Positions 27,901 through 36,136 of a DNA stretch of 64,000 nt are shown here, one piece after another. The position numbers and the translations under genes were made by a program. The notes beneath the pieces were generated by a model. That model was not told the DNA's origin, did no database searches, and saw only the letters and a program-made list of their open reading frames with translations. Origin of the DNA: Bradyrhizobium sp. U87765 SZCCT0048 (GTDB lineage: Bacteria; Pseudomonadota; Alphaproteobacteria; Rhizobiales; Xanthobacteraceae); the NCBI RefSeq assembly GCF_018131225.1, contig NZ_JAFCMM010000003.1, positions 446,001-510,000 on the forward strand, in the 5' to 3' direction. Within the stretch, counting starts at the first letter, position 1, and the number at the start of each line of letters is the position of its first letter.

Positions 27901-30900
27901 GGGCGTCGCCGTCGATCCGCGCCAGATGAAATTCCCGGTGCGGATGGTGGCGACGTCTCCCGTGGTCCCTGCGCCGTAGATCGCCGGCGTGCCCAGCACG
28001 AGGTTGGCCAGCGTCGACTTTCCGGTCGCCGGATCGATCGTGTCGAGCGTCACCGAGCCAAAGATGTTGACCGCGTTGGACGCGGACAGCGTCAACGTTT
28101 GCAGCGCGGGCGCGCCATAACGCGTGTCGCCGCGCAGCAGGCGATCGAGCAGCGACTGGTTCATGGCAAGGCCACTCGGCAGCACGTTGCGCGCGGCGGC
28201 GTCCGCCAGAACGGCGCTGTCGCCGAGATTGATGCGGCTCACCGCCAGCGTCAGGTTGCGGGTACCATAGCGTACCGCCTCGTCCATCTGGAACTGGTTC
28301 GGCGTCACCACCGCAATGGTGCCCTCGGAGTAGATTTCGGTCTGCCCGCCGCAGTTCCCGGTGTCGCAAACGCCGATCCGCACGCCCCTGTTGCCGGCCG
28401 CATTCGCCGTGGCGCTGCTCGGCACCAGATCGAGCACGCCATTTGAGACCATCAGATAGCTGCCGTTGGTGGCGTAGACATAGCCGTCACGCGCGTCATA
28501 GGCCGCCGCGCCCTTGCCGATGGTGTTGATGCGGGCGCCCTGCTCCACGACGATCCCGTTTCCGGTCGCGTTCTGACCGTTGGCCATCAGGACGACCTCA
28601 GGCGCCGACAGCAGTGCATCCCGGCGCAGGTAGACGAACGGCGTGCTGTCATAGCTGTCGACGAGGCGTCCGCCCTGACCATACTGGACATACTGCATGC
28701 CGCCGATCACCAGCCGCGACGCGCCGAGCGCGTTGAGCATGGCCGAATCGAGAGTCACGCCGGCAAAGCCGGTCGACGCGGCTCCGCCCGCCGCAACGAC
28801 TTCGATGTTCGCACCACCGCCGGATGCGGTCGTGGCCATGACCGACCCGCCATAGCCGCCGGGCAGCGCATCGAACAAAGCCGTGCCATTGAAACGGAAG
28901 GCCGCAGCGCCCGCGCCAGGATTGAGGTTCAGCAGCAGGCTGCGGGCATCGACCGGCAACATCGCCCGCGGCACGCCGAGCTTGACCGCGTCGGCAACGA
29001 TATAGCTGGCGTAGCTCGTCTCATTGTACTGCGAGGTGCTGCGCACGGCATTGGCCGGCGTCAACACCACCGCGCTTGCGAGGCTGTCCTGGATCGCCGT
29101 GTTGGCGAACCCAAGCCGGCCGGACGCGACATAGGAGCCGTTGCTGACCGGCATCGCGCCGGCGATCGAAAAACGCGATTGCGCCGCGCCGATCTCGATG
29201 CGGAATGCGCCGGGAAGCAACGCATAGGTCGACGGCATCAGGGTGTAGGTCCCGGCCGGCAGCCCGGGCACGCTGCCGTCCAGTGTGATCTGACGCCCGA
29301 CGAGCGGATTGCCCGCGCCGGCATCGGCCGCGATCGGCGCGTAGCCGCCTCTGAAATTCGGGACGATAGCGTACACGGCGTTGCCCGCCGCGCTGAAGCG
29401 GTAAGCCGGATTGGCGTTGCGGAACGCCGTGCGCAACACGTCGACCGAGCCGCCCCGACCGCTGATGAAGCCGGCCCCGGTCAGGTCGCCGCCGCCGGAC
29501 AGATCCACGATCGCGCCGGATTCGACGATGGCGCTCTTGCCGCCGAAGGCGATGCCGACCTTCAGCACGCTGCTGTTGCCGGCAACGTCGACGCCGCCGG
29601 CGCCGTTGAAACGAACGTCCGTCCCATTGTAGAGATAGCTCAATCCGTCGATCGTGCCACCGTAGGGCATGACAAGGCCGCGTCCGCTCACCGACGTCAC
29701 GCTGCCGGGCAGCAGCGTCACCCGGGTCGTGTTCGTCCCCTCGTACCCGCCGGCACCGATGGTCAGCTTGCCGAGAGGCGCGCGCACGACGCCCGCCTGC
29801 TCGACCACCGCCGCGGCCAGTGTCAGGTCGCCGAACACCGCATACGGCAGGGCGGGCGCCTCGGCCGAGATCGCCTCGACGCGCAGCACCTGTGCTGGAT
29901 CATATCTGGTCTGTCCGTTCGAGCTGCCGTAACCGGCCAGCACCTGTGCGACGACACCGGTTCCCGGGTAGACCTGCGCTGCGCGCAGGATGATGCTCCC
30001 GGGGCTGACCAGTGAAGTGCTGATGGCCGGGGCGTAGGGACGCACACCCTGGAGGAAGCGCAGATCGCCGTCGCTCTGCAGCCGTGTCAGGCCGAACATC
30101 GCCTGAACACTGTCGCGGACATCGATGAGTTTGGCCGCGACGTCGAGATGAACGTCGAGCCGCGCCGGCGGCGCCGTCCAGACCGGCACGCGCGACTTGC
30201 CGGGAACCTGCGTGGTCGTGGCATAGTTGGCCTCGGCGAGCCGCACATAAGCTGCGTCGAGCGCGATGCGCGCATCCTGTGGCGAGCCCGCGACCGGCAT
30301 CAGCAGATCGCTGTAGAGGTTGAGGCTCTGTCCGAGGTGCAGCGCCACGTGACCGTCAAAACCGATGGCGTTGCTCATGACGGAGAGATTGTCGAAGCCG
30401 CCACGCGCCACGACGTCCGCGCCGAGGCGCGCATAGCCGTAGGCAAGTGCCGGATCCGCCGCGCCGGGCTGCAGCCCGGCGGCGAGAACCGAAGCGCCCT
30501 GCGCGCTGGCGAGCACGACCAGTCGCTGCGCGCGCACCACCGGATCAGCCAACGGATTGTTGACGGCATCGTACGAGACCGTCGTGTACTCACGCATCCG
30601 CAGCGCGACATTGAGGCTGCCGCCTGCGGCGCCTGCGCCGCCGGCGCGCGCGCTCATGGCGCCATCGAGATAGAGGCCATTGTTGGAGGCCAGCGAAATG
30701 ATGCCGCCATTACTGGCGACATTGATCGCCCCGGCGCCGAGCACGTCGAGCACCGCCGCCGTGCCGGACGCATCGAGCACCGCTCCCGGCCGCACCACGA
30801 CGAAATGGCTCGCGGCCGTCGCCTGCCCGAGCGCGCCATCGATCTCGCCACCGACGACAATGCTGCCGCCATTGCGCACCAGGCCATAGCGGCGCCCACG

Positions 30901-33900
30901 CGTATCCAGCGCGGTCGCGGCCACCGCCGCGACATCGAGCGTGGCATGTTCGCCGATCCAGATCGAACGGGTGTTGGGAGTGCCGGCGACGATATCCTGC
31001 TGCATCTCGGCAACGTCGATGGTCTTCAGCGAGATGCTGCCGCCGGACGCATGCAGTGCCCCGTCCATGGTCAACTGGCCGACGCTGGCGATCGCGATCG
31101 ACTGCCCGGCATCGACGTTGATCACGGCATTGGTGCCGATCGTCAGGCCGATCTGCGGCAGGTCGCTCGCCAGCGCCTGATTGCTGCCGGCCTGCAGCGA
31201 CAGGCTGGCCCCCTTGCGCTGCGTCAGGACGCCGGTGGCGGCGTTCTCCAGATAGAGCGGCGGCGTCCACACCTCGAGCCGCGCGGCCGGATTGGCCGCT
31301 CCTTGGTTGGCCGCGGAGACCCGATAGACCGGCATGGTGACATCAATGCGGGTGCCATCGGCGACCGCCAGACCGCGATTGCCGGTGATGCTGTAGCTGC
31401 CGAAACCCGTGGCGAAAAGCCGGGGATCGATCACCAGCGTGCCGGCCTGCGGCGCGGGCAGACCACCGACGACCACACGTCCCGCCTGCACGGACAGTGC
31501 GCCGCCGCCGTTGAGTCCATAGCCGCGCAGCGTGCTGCCGAGAACGAGGTTGCCATTCGTGCCGAGACCGCCGAGGTTGGCGATGAGCGTGGCGTTACCA
31601 CCCCGGCCGCCCTGCAGCGCGCCGTTGACCAGAAAGACGACGCCGGAGGACATGTCGATCTCCGAGCCCTGCTCGAGAACGACGTCGCGCGTCGACTGCA
31701 GGGACACCGATCCGCCATCGACAAAGGCCGTCCCCTGGCCGCCGGGACCACTGCCGAGATCTGTGGACAGGCCGCTGAGATCCAGCGCCGCCCCCTGGCG
31801 CAGCCTTACCGACGACAGCCCGCCCGTGAGCAGCGTGACATTGCCGACCACCTGCGACGAAAACGCGTTGGTCGAGCTGACGCTGCCACCATGCGCCGTG
31901 ACACGGGCGCTGATGTCGACGACCGGCGCGGTCAGATCGAGCGCGCCGCCATTGGCGAGCGTGAGATTGCTCTCGATCGCGATCTTGCCGCGGGTGCCGA
32001 TCTCGAGGCGGCCGAGCCCGTAGCCGCTGAGACGTTGCGCGTCGAACCAGGCGGTGTTGGCGCGGCCGGCTGGCGCGGCATCGTTCGCGCCCATGCCCGG
32101 CGAGATGTCGGCAATCGTCCCGATCCTCACATCGGTATTGAACAGATCGACCCGGCCAAGCGCGGTGTATTGCCCGAGCGCTAGCGTGCCGGCGAGTGGC
32201 ACCGCCGTCTGGGTCTGCTTGTAGCCATCGGCAAGGGCGGCGGCGCGCGCGCTGGTCTGGCGCTGGCCGGTGATGACATCGGCGACGACATCGGCTTCCA
32301 TCACCGCCGTCGGCGACGACAGGACCAGCCGGCCGGCGTCACGACCGACGGTATAGCCTTCTTCGTACCGCGACGACGATCCCGGCCCGAGCATGTTCGT
32401 CCAGATCTCGGTCAGGCCGGGGACGATCTTGCCCTGGACCATGTGCGTGCGCACGAAGCCGCCGGCCACCGCCACGAACTTCATGTCGGCCGGCGCATCG
32501 TCGAAACCGTAGATCCGCCCGTCGATGCCGATCAGGCTGCTGGAGCGGATGAAGCCGCCCGCATAATCGACCGAGCCGCCGGAAATATCGAACCGGGCGC
32601 CGCGCTGCGCCACGACCTCGGGCGCCGACAGCGTGATCGTGCCGCCGACCGCGGTCCATTCGCCAATGGTGTGCGCGGTGTTGGCGAGATAGCCGCCGAG
32701 CTCGAGCAGGCCACCCCTGGTATAGTAGCGATCGCCGGCGTAGCCGCCGGTCCCCGCCGGCAGCAGCACGAGATTGCGGATGTCGATCCAGACATCCTTG
32801 TTGAGCAGCGCGCCACCGTCACGATTCTGCGGCGAGTCGCGCAGTTCATTGCCCTGGATGTTGACCAGCACCTGGTTGGCCGACATCGGGCGGACCGCGC
32901 CCTGCACACCGGACACGTCGATGGTCGAGCCGGATTCGGCGAACACGCGACGGCCGGCGCTGACGGCGACCTGGCCGCCCTGGGCCATGGTCAGGGAGCC
33001 GTTCTGGAACGTGGCGATCCCGCCGGTGACGACCTCGACACGAGACTGGTCGAGCCGATCGGCCAGCGTCGAGAGATTGTTGAACTGACCAGTTGCGAGC
33101 ACATTGAGCCCGGATGCCGCGACCAACGCATCGCGCTTGGAGTTGAGTGCGGTGTCGGCGGAGTCGATCTCGGGCAGGACGGCGCTGATGCTGCCGGCGG
33201 ACAGCGTGACGCTGCCGGCGGCATCGGTTGCCGCGTTGAGCAGATGAATGGTGCCGCGCTGGTTCACCGATGTGGTGGAGATCAGGACACCGTCCTGCGC
33301 CACCGTGCGGCCCGCCAGCGTGATATCGCCCTGCTGCGACAGCACGATGCCGCTGTTGGCGACCCGGCCACTGGCGCTGCCCGCGTAAAGCACCGGCGCG
33401 ATCTCGCTGCCGCGCGTGGTCGAGAACTGGTTGCCCTGCGTGCCGTAGCCGCGCCTCAGGATGAAATCGTCGCCGGCGGCCAGCAGGGCCTGCCCCTTGG
33501 GCGTCGCGATCGAGCCGGCATTGACGACCTCACTGCCGAGCAGCAGCACGAAGCCGCCGCCCGCAGTCACCGACGATGGCGCCGCGGTCGAGATCGACGC
33601 GCCGGCCTGCACGACGACCTTGCCGCCCGCGGCGGTGAAGCTCGGCACATAACTGCTCGCGTTCTGTGCCGAATAGATACCGTTTCCGAGAAACTGCTGG
33701 TCGGTGATCTTCGCCGTCGACGCGATCAGCGCTCCGACATTGATTTGGCTGGCGCCGCCAAACACGATGCCGTTCTGGTTGATCACGTAGACCTGACCAT
33801 CGGCCCTGATGTTGCCGAGGATCTGGCTTGGCGCGGTAGTCCCGACGATGCGATTGAGCGCGACCCAGCCGCTGTTGCCCTGCTGGTCGAACGTCAGCGT

Positions 33901-34446
33901 GGTGCGGGCGCCGACATTGAACGAATTCCAGTTCAGGATCGCCTGCGCATCGGTCTGGCGGATGCCGACCTGGGTCTGGCCGGCGGCATCGACGCGCTGC
34001 GTCGGCAGTTGGGCACCACGCCACAGCGTCGATCCGACGACCGCTCCCGGCGCCATCTGCAGGCCGCCGGGCGCAAGACCGTTCGGGACCGTCACGGCAG
34101 CTTGACCGCCCTGAGCCGCCGCACGCGCGGCGCCCTGCAGCGCCTGGATGTCCTGGAGCGCGCGTGCCGCCCGCGCCAGCGAGCTCTGCGTCTGCTGGGC
34201 CATTCCGGCGGCCTGCCGGGCCGCGAGCGCGGCGGCATCCGACGCGATGTTCGGCGCGCCGACCGGCGTGTTCGCGCCGTTCAGCGTCGCCGCACGACTG
34301 TCGCCGCCGATCAGCATCAGGCCGACGACAAGGCTGCTCGCACCAGCCAGCAGGATGCGGCGCCTCAGGTCCGACCGCGTACGGCCATCGACCTCCTGCG
34401 CCGACATGGTGACGGGGGACAGGTTCTGGGCATCGATCGAACGCAT
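21931..34446 (-). CDS. Giant filamentous haemagglutinin-like exoprotein (TpsA type)
   Basis: A 4171-residue secreted protein, by far the largest gene here. The N-terminus is an extended signal region with LRRRILLAGASSLVVGLML and likely cleavage near SRA (about residue 52). The TPS secretion domain follows near residues 130-290, with NWNSFNVG (172-179) and INQNGIVFGG (about 222-231), the haemagglutination-activity signature. The rest is long Gly/Asn/Ala-rich beta-helix-type sequence. The C-terminus has an acidic GGGGDDDD patch and a charged helical tail. The only cysteines I see are three close pairs (near 28.36, 25.31 and 25.15 kb). AGGAG precedes the ATG at 34446. It lies 109 bases downstream of the FecR-like gene in the same orientation, implying control by that sigma/anti-sigma system. 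Expected role: surface adhesin or secreted fibre. No TpsB partner is in the window. Confidence 0.88.
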   Translation of the reverse strand: MRSIDAQNLSPVTMSAQEVDGRTRSDLRRRILLAGASSLVVGLMLIGGDSRAATLNGANTPVGAPNIASDAAALAARQAAGMAQQTQSSLARAARALQDIQALQGAARAAAQGGQAAVTVPNGLAPGGLQMAPGAVVGSTLWRGAQLPTQRVDAAGQTQVGIRQTDAQAILNWNSFNVGARTTLTFDQQGNSGWVALNRIVGTTAPSQILGNIRADGQVYVINQNGIVFGGASQINVGALIASTAKITDQQFLGNGIYSAQNASSYVPSFTAAGGKVVVQAGASISTAAPSSVTAGGGFVLLLGSEVVNAGSIATPKGQALLAAGDDFILRRGYGTQGNQFSTTRGSEIAPVLYAGSASGRVANSGIVLSQQGDITLAGRTVAQDGVLISTTSVNQRGTIHLLNAATDAAGSVTLSAGSISAVLPEIDSADTALNSKRDALVAASGLNVLATGQFNNLSTLADRLDQSRVEVVTGGIATFQNGSLTMAQGGQVAVSAGRRVFAESGSTIDVSGVQGAVRPMSANQVLVNIQGNELRDSPQNRDGGALLNKDVWIDIRNLVLLPAGTGGYAGDRYYTRGGLLELGGYLANTAHTIGEWTAVGGTITLSAPEVVAQRGARFDISGGSVDYAGGFIRSSSLIGIDGRIYGFDDAPADMKFVAVAGGFVRTHMVQGKIVPGLTEIWTNMLGPGSSSRYEEGYTVGRDAGRLVLSSPTAVMEADVVADVITGQRQTSARAAALADGYKQTQTAVPLAGTLALGQYTALGRVDLFNTDVRIGTIADISPGMGANDAAPAGRANTAWFDAQRLSGYGLGRLEIGTRGKIAIESNLTLANGGALDLTAPVVDISARVTAHGGSVSSTNAFSSQVVGNVTLLTGGLSSVRLRQGAALDLSGLSTDLGSGPGGQGTAFVDGGSVSLQSTRDVVLEQGSEIDMSSGVVFLVNGALQGGRGGNATLIANLGGLGTNGNLVLGSTLRGYGLNGGGALSVQAGRVVVGGLPAPQAGTLVIDPRLFATGFGSYSITGNRGLAVADGTRIDVTMPVYRVSAANQGAANPAARLEVWTPPLYLENAATGVLTQRKGASLSLQAGSNQALASDLPQIGLTIGTNAVINVDAGQSIAIASVGQLTMDGALHASGGSISLKTIDVAEMQQDIVAGTPNTRSIWIGEHATLDVAAVAATALDTRGRRYGLVRNGGSIVVGGEIDGALGQATAASHFVVVRPGAVLDASGTAAVLDVLGAGAINVASNGGIISLASNNGLYLDGAMSARAGGAGAAGGSLNVALRMREYTTVSYDAVNNPLADPVVRAQRLVVLASAQGASVLAAGLQPGAADPALAYGYARLGADVVARGGFDNLSVMSNAIGFDGHVALHLGQSLNLYSDLLMPVAGSPQDARIALDAAYVRLAEANYATTTQVPGKSRVPVWTAPPARLDVHLDVAAKLIDVRDSVQAMFGLTRLQSDGDLRFLQGVRPYAPAISTSLVSPGSIILRAAQVYPGTGVVAQVLAGYGSSNGQTRYDPAQVLRVEAISAEAPALPYAVFGDLTLAAAVVEQAGVVRAPLGKLTIGAGGYEGTNTTRVTLLPGSVTSVSGRGLVMPYGGTIDGLSYLYNGTDVRFNGAGGVDVAGNSSVLKVGIAFGGKSAIVESGAIVDLSGGGDLTGAGFISGRGGSVDVLRTAFRNANPAYRFSAAGNAVYAIVPNFRGGYAPIAADAGAGNPLVGRQITLDGSVPGLPAGTYTLMPSTYALLPGAFRIEIGAAQSRFSIAGAMPVSNGSYVASGRLGFANTAIQDSLASAVVLTPANAVRSTSQYNETSYASYIVADAVKLGVPRAMLPVDARSLLLNLNPGAGAAAFRFNGTALFDALPGGYGGSVMATTASGGGANIEVVAAGGAASTGFAGVTLDSAMLNALGASRLVIGGMQYVQYGQGGRLVDSYDSTPFVYLRRDALLSAPEVVLMANGQNATGNGIVVEQGARINTIGKGAAAYDARDGYVYATNGSYLMVSNGVLDLVPSSATANAAGNRGVRIGVCDTGNCGGQTEIYSEGTIAVVTPNQFQMDEAVRYGTRNLTLAVSRINLGDSAVLADAAARNVLPSGLAMNQSLLDRLLRGDTRYGAPALQTLTLSASNAVNIFGSVTLDTIDPATGKSTLANLVLGTPAIYGAGTTGDVATIRTGNFIWRGSTATPGEIVASGAGTGAGTLNVEAERIVFGYGANSRPSGNDIDGRLVLGFANVNLSATDRVTANQKGTLSVYQSRGAYVAGQGYSYSGGNLTITAPLVTGEGGSVNSITAGGALRLAGAGSASEVKTDTLGAQLTLTGNSLTLDTSIVLPSGKLALKSAGDIILTGASRIDMAGREVAFNDVRKYSWGGEVTLDSSGGNIRQAAGSVIDLSARNNNAGSLTAIALDAAAGLVDLQGAIIGTTSGRYDAGGTLVPYRAGSATVRAQSLGDFAALNVRLTAGGVFGARSFQIKQGDLTIGNELKASEINVSLDNGLLTVAGTIDASGERVGTIRLAAKRGLTLTGTAVLDAHGTVLRVDSYGKIIDSPNRAIVELSSGDGRLTLAQGARIDLRHGTNAPIGTSAGQNDGRARGTLDLNAPRIGSTGRTTDADAATYGDIDIDVSGMPNIQGARTINVNAMQSYDDAPTAPAPAASGRPYQVIDQAWLDSKHTASTTFINAALARGSLTAGKLAGLNNATYRDAFHLRPGIEVVSKLPGGDLVVQGDLDLSGYRYASLNPNSRLTGIYGSGEAGTLTLRAGGDLAIYGSITDGFMPPPDTQDDKGWLLLPGKDFTGGDVYIPRTGVVLADGSRFSGGKTLNYDLPIKASNFAAGTVIPVDSALSAPLQLVAGTVLSANVRDAAGNILFAAGTIVGAAITLPTGTRFDAGMTLPAIASLAALTWPKGIALPGTAAYVLNGALTLPYGAYLPSNTDIKLPDGVASVDLRPGAAGKLWALAKMLPEGSQSWSLRLVAGADTRAADNRLTDPHAAHGDILLADRHYGLFGKSKPGGALVWTQEGVDGWGDPNDTSVYVGAPIDEVALGWVGMCGANPTWCTVKPVYTWTQAAADELTEAGIPGVVAGAVITDKFFRDLGLDLTAAGYCTDTPSHCLNTAKDTFEPTAGSTRFSVARTGAADFELLAARNLNMSSLFGVYTAGTSSTPTSAGDPYNLPRARNAQGKVLGDADGAYEKFVDGGAASLARAWYPTGGGNLTIRAGGNLTGDLMTLPVSGGGRPNASDSGYNSAAVGNWLWRQGTGTMLGGSKDQATAWWINFGSYVNFGGADKMVGFTGFGTLGGGDLRVEVGGDAGILAQRTSLNDQQINQRTQGLVLAVGSTGRVGADGSLTLTGGGDLDVRVGGALNPAAVVADALYNGVATNLRGSSAISAGSVGLLQRIYGNLDTAQSPRETRAYDLFRSSRADVIGGLSLTAGDSVFTLASGGDLVISGVSDPGRASAVNATPFVRGSDAGSGNSWFSLWTGHTAINLFSAGGDLVPFSLAGNVPMTDSGTMYPSILTAVAAGGSLYYGNATAMNLNGTLVYAPLLLAPSAAGKLEFLAADSIYAGGFTVARSSASSLSLATPFNPAFFGTITATGANVSNLSATGNQARPDIGINPLFAFGPNTATADGGNGDPARFYAVNGDLIGVGSGRIVTFAANDPFRAGQVWYQGAGPVRMMAGRDIVGSGTAPGVSEDGNGGYYNSYFSSTGNLFVHQAETDVSLVQAGRDIVYSSFNVGGPGTLQLSAGRNVLMENKASVTSLGPVVAGDARPGAGIVVQAGAGARGPDYAALLRYLDPANALAAGLPLEGSGKVARTYEKELAAWLQQRYGFVGSDAAARSYFGALAPDQQQIFLREVYFAELTAGGREYNDSTSTRYRSYLRGRDAIAALFPDATASGDITMFGGSGVRTLFGGDIQLLTPGGKLVIGTEGIAPPATAGVTTQGSGNVQIYARGSVLLGLSRIMTTFGGNIIVWSANGDINAGRGAKTTVLYTPPRRLYDNYGNVSLAPQAPSSGAGIATLNPIPEVKVGDIDLIAPLGTIDAGEAGIRVSGNINLAALQIVNAANIQVQGTSSGIPTVQAPNLSIALAATNATAATQQTAAPATSTGGGASVIMVEVLGYGGGGDDDDTRRRGPSGDRQSRREPSGYDPDSKFQVIGNGDLSERQKRELTEGERERL

Positions 34447-34555
34447 GGTCGGCTCCTGAAAGACCGGCGCCCGTCATGCGGGATGAATGGCGCCTACCCC
34501 CAGACTGGTCGCGGCCGCCAAAACCGTAAAAATTTCTCTGCAGCCGCCGATGCGC

Positions 34556-35551
34556 TCAGGTCAGCAGGATGACCCCGCCGGGCAACACGCGGTTCTTCAG
34601 GCCAAGCGCCTGGTTGAGGCGCGGCAGGATGTCCTCGATGCGATCGATGCGGAAGCGACCACTCACGGTCTTTCGCGCCAGCTCGCGATCCAGAAGAACG
34701 ACGCGTCCCGACCGGTAGCGGTTGATCTGCGCGACGACCTCCGACAGGGGCGTCATGCGAAAGATCAGGACGCCGTCCTCCCAGGCCGACACCATCTCCA
34801 CATCGGCCGGCGCGACCGGATCGAAACGATTGCGGTCATACCTGACCTGACGTCCCGGGCCGACGACGACTGCGTCGGAGTGCCGCAGAACGCGCAGTTC
34901 GCCTGCGAGGCACGTGACCTGGACGGCGCCATCGAAGCATTGAATGTCAAAACGGCTGCTGGTCGCCGTCACCATGCCGTCCCCGGCCAGAACGACCAGG
35001 CCGTGCTCGGACTGCGCCGACGTCGTGAAGGACGCCTGGCCGCTGATCAGCTCGACGCGCTCGGCGCCTGCGTCCGGCGGACGCATCGCGACGCTGGTCT
35101 GCGCGTTGAGACGCATCGAGACGCCGGCGCGCAGCGCCAGAAGAGTCTGCTCGCCCGTTCCCGTGCGATAGTCGGCCGTTAGCTCGGCAAGCGACGGCCA
35201 GAGGTCGAGCGGCGGGCGAACGGCGGCGACGACCAGCGTCGCAGCGGCGGCGGCGACGCCCGCGCCGACAAGTGTCCGCCGTGTCATTCGACGAGATCGC
35301 GACGGCAGCGCGTCCGGAATTTCGCCACGGCGGCGGAGATTGCGGGCTGCGGGCTCGAACTGCCGCCACACCCGGCTGGCGCGTGCGAACGCGGCCTCAT
35401 GCTCCGCGCTTTGCGCGCACCAGCGTTGGGCCGCCTCGCGATCGGCCGCGCGCTCGGCAGCCACGCGCGCGTCCTGCGCGTCGAGGCGCTGCACCCAATC
35501 GATCGCTTCGCGGTCGAGGGCGTTGAGGGTCGGAGGCCTGTCGTCAGCCAT
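34556..35551 (-). CDS. FecR-type anti-sigma / signal-transfer protein
   Basis: A 331-residue inner-membrane regulator of FecI-type sigma factors. An N-terminal DUF4880 domain (residues about 12-66: AIDWVQRLDAQ, CAQSAEHEAAFARASRVW) would bind the sigma factor in the cytoplasm. One membrane helix lies near residues 92-110 (TLVGAGVAAAAATLVVAAV), followed by the periplasmic FecR domain (YRTGTGEQTLLAL, MRLNAQTSVAM, GQASF) and a C-terminal STN-like segment (TPLSEVVAQINRYR, VSGRFRIDRIEDIL). It is downstream of the sigma gene, the usual FecI-FecR order, and upstream of the giant exoprotein. Confidence 0.92.
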   Translation of the reverse strand: MADDRPPTLNALDREAIDWVQRLDAQDARVAAERAADREAAQRWCAQSAEHEAAFARASRVWRQFEPAARNLRRRGEIPDALPSRSRRMTRRTLVGAGVAAAAATLVVAAVRPPLDLWPSLAELTADYRTGTGEQTLLALRAGVSMRLNAQTSVAMRPPDAGAERVELISGQASFTTSAQSEHGLVVLAGDGMVTATSSRFDIQCFDGAVQVTCLAGELRVLRHSDAVVVGPGRQVRYDRNRFDPVAPADVEMVSAWEDGVLIFRMTPLSEVVAQINRYRSGRVVLLDRELARKTVSGRFRIDRIEDILPRLNQALGLKNRVLPGGVILLT

Positions 35552-35623
35552 CGCCGTTCATCCGATGACGGCAGCCGCGCGCGGCGCGACCATCGTTGTG
35601 TCGATCCTGCCCCGGTTGCCGGC

Positions 35624-36136
35624 TCATCGGCCTGTCTCCGAGACGATCCGCGACAGACAGTATTCGTGAGCGGATTTCAATTCCTTTTCGACCGTGCTCA
35701 GCGACACGCCGAGCCGGCGGGCGATCTCACCGCGCGACAGGCCGTCCAGACGCGCGGCCACGAGGATCTGCCGCTGCCGCGGCGGCAGCTCCGCGATCAG
35801 CCGCTCGACGCGCGCCAGTTCCGAGCGCGCCTCGATCGCATCCGCGGGTCCGGCCGCGTCGTCGGCCAGGTCGATCGTCTCGATGCGCTCGAACGCGAGA
35901 TAGCGGCGGTCCGTCGCAAGGCGATCGCGTGCGACGTTGAGAGCGATCCGGAACAGATAGTTCGCTGGATTGCGCACCGGCCCGACGCTGCTGGCATGAT
36001 GCAGCCGCAGCCAGGTGTCCTGCACTGCTTCTCCGGCCAGCTCCGACGAGCCCAATCTCTGCGTCAGGCGTGCCTTCAGCTGATCGTAGCCAAGCACCAG
36101 AAGCTGGCGCAGCGCCTGCAGGCTCGTGTCCGTCAT
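35624..36136 (-). CDS. FecI-type ECF sigma factor
   Basis: A 170-residue sigma-70 family factor. Region 2 contains VQDTWLRLHH and NPANYLFRIALNVARDRL, typical of FecI-like factors. Region 4 has LPPRQRQILVAARLDGLSRGEIARRLGVSLSTVEKEL as its helix-turn-helix, seen in pieces LSRGEIARRLGVS and STVEKEL. The ATG at 36136 overlaps the stop of the STN gene as ATGA, so translation is coupled. It is expected to be released by the FecR-like protein and to direct transcription of this operon and of the giant gene. Confidence 0.93.
   Translation of the reverse strand: MTDTSLQALRQLLVLGYDQLKARLTQRLGSSELAGEAVQDTWLRLHHASSVGPVRNPANYLFRIALNVARDRLATDRRYLAFERIETIDLADDAAGPADAIEARSELARVERLIAELPPRQRQILVAARLDGLSRGEIARRLGVSLSTVEKELKSAHEYCLSRIVSETGR

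Noticed and set aside
25135..34572. Long plus-strand open frames (up to about 760 codons) inside the giant gene
   Set aside because: They are antisense to a gene with clear signal and TPS motifs, are rich in Arg/Ala/Gly/His as expected for the complementary frame of GC-rich DNA, and show no recognisable domains.
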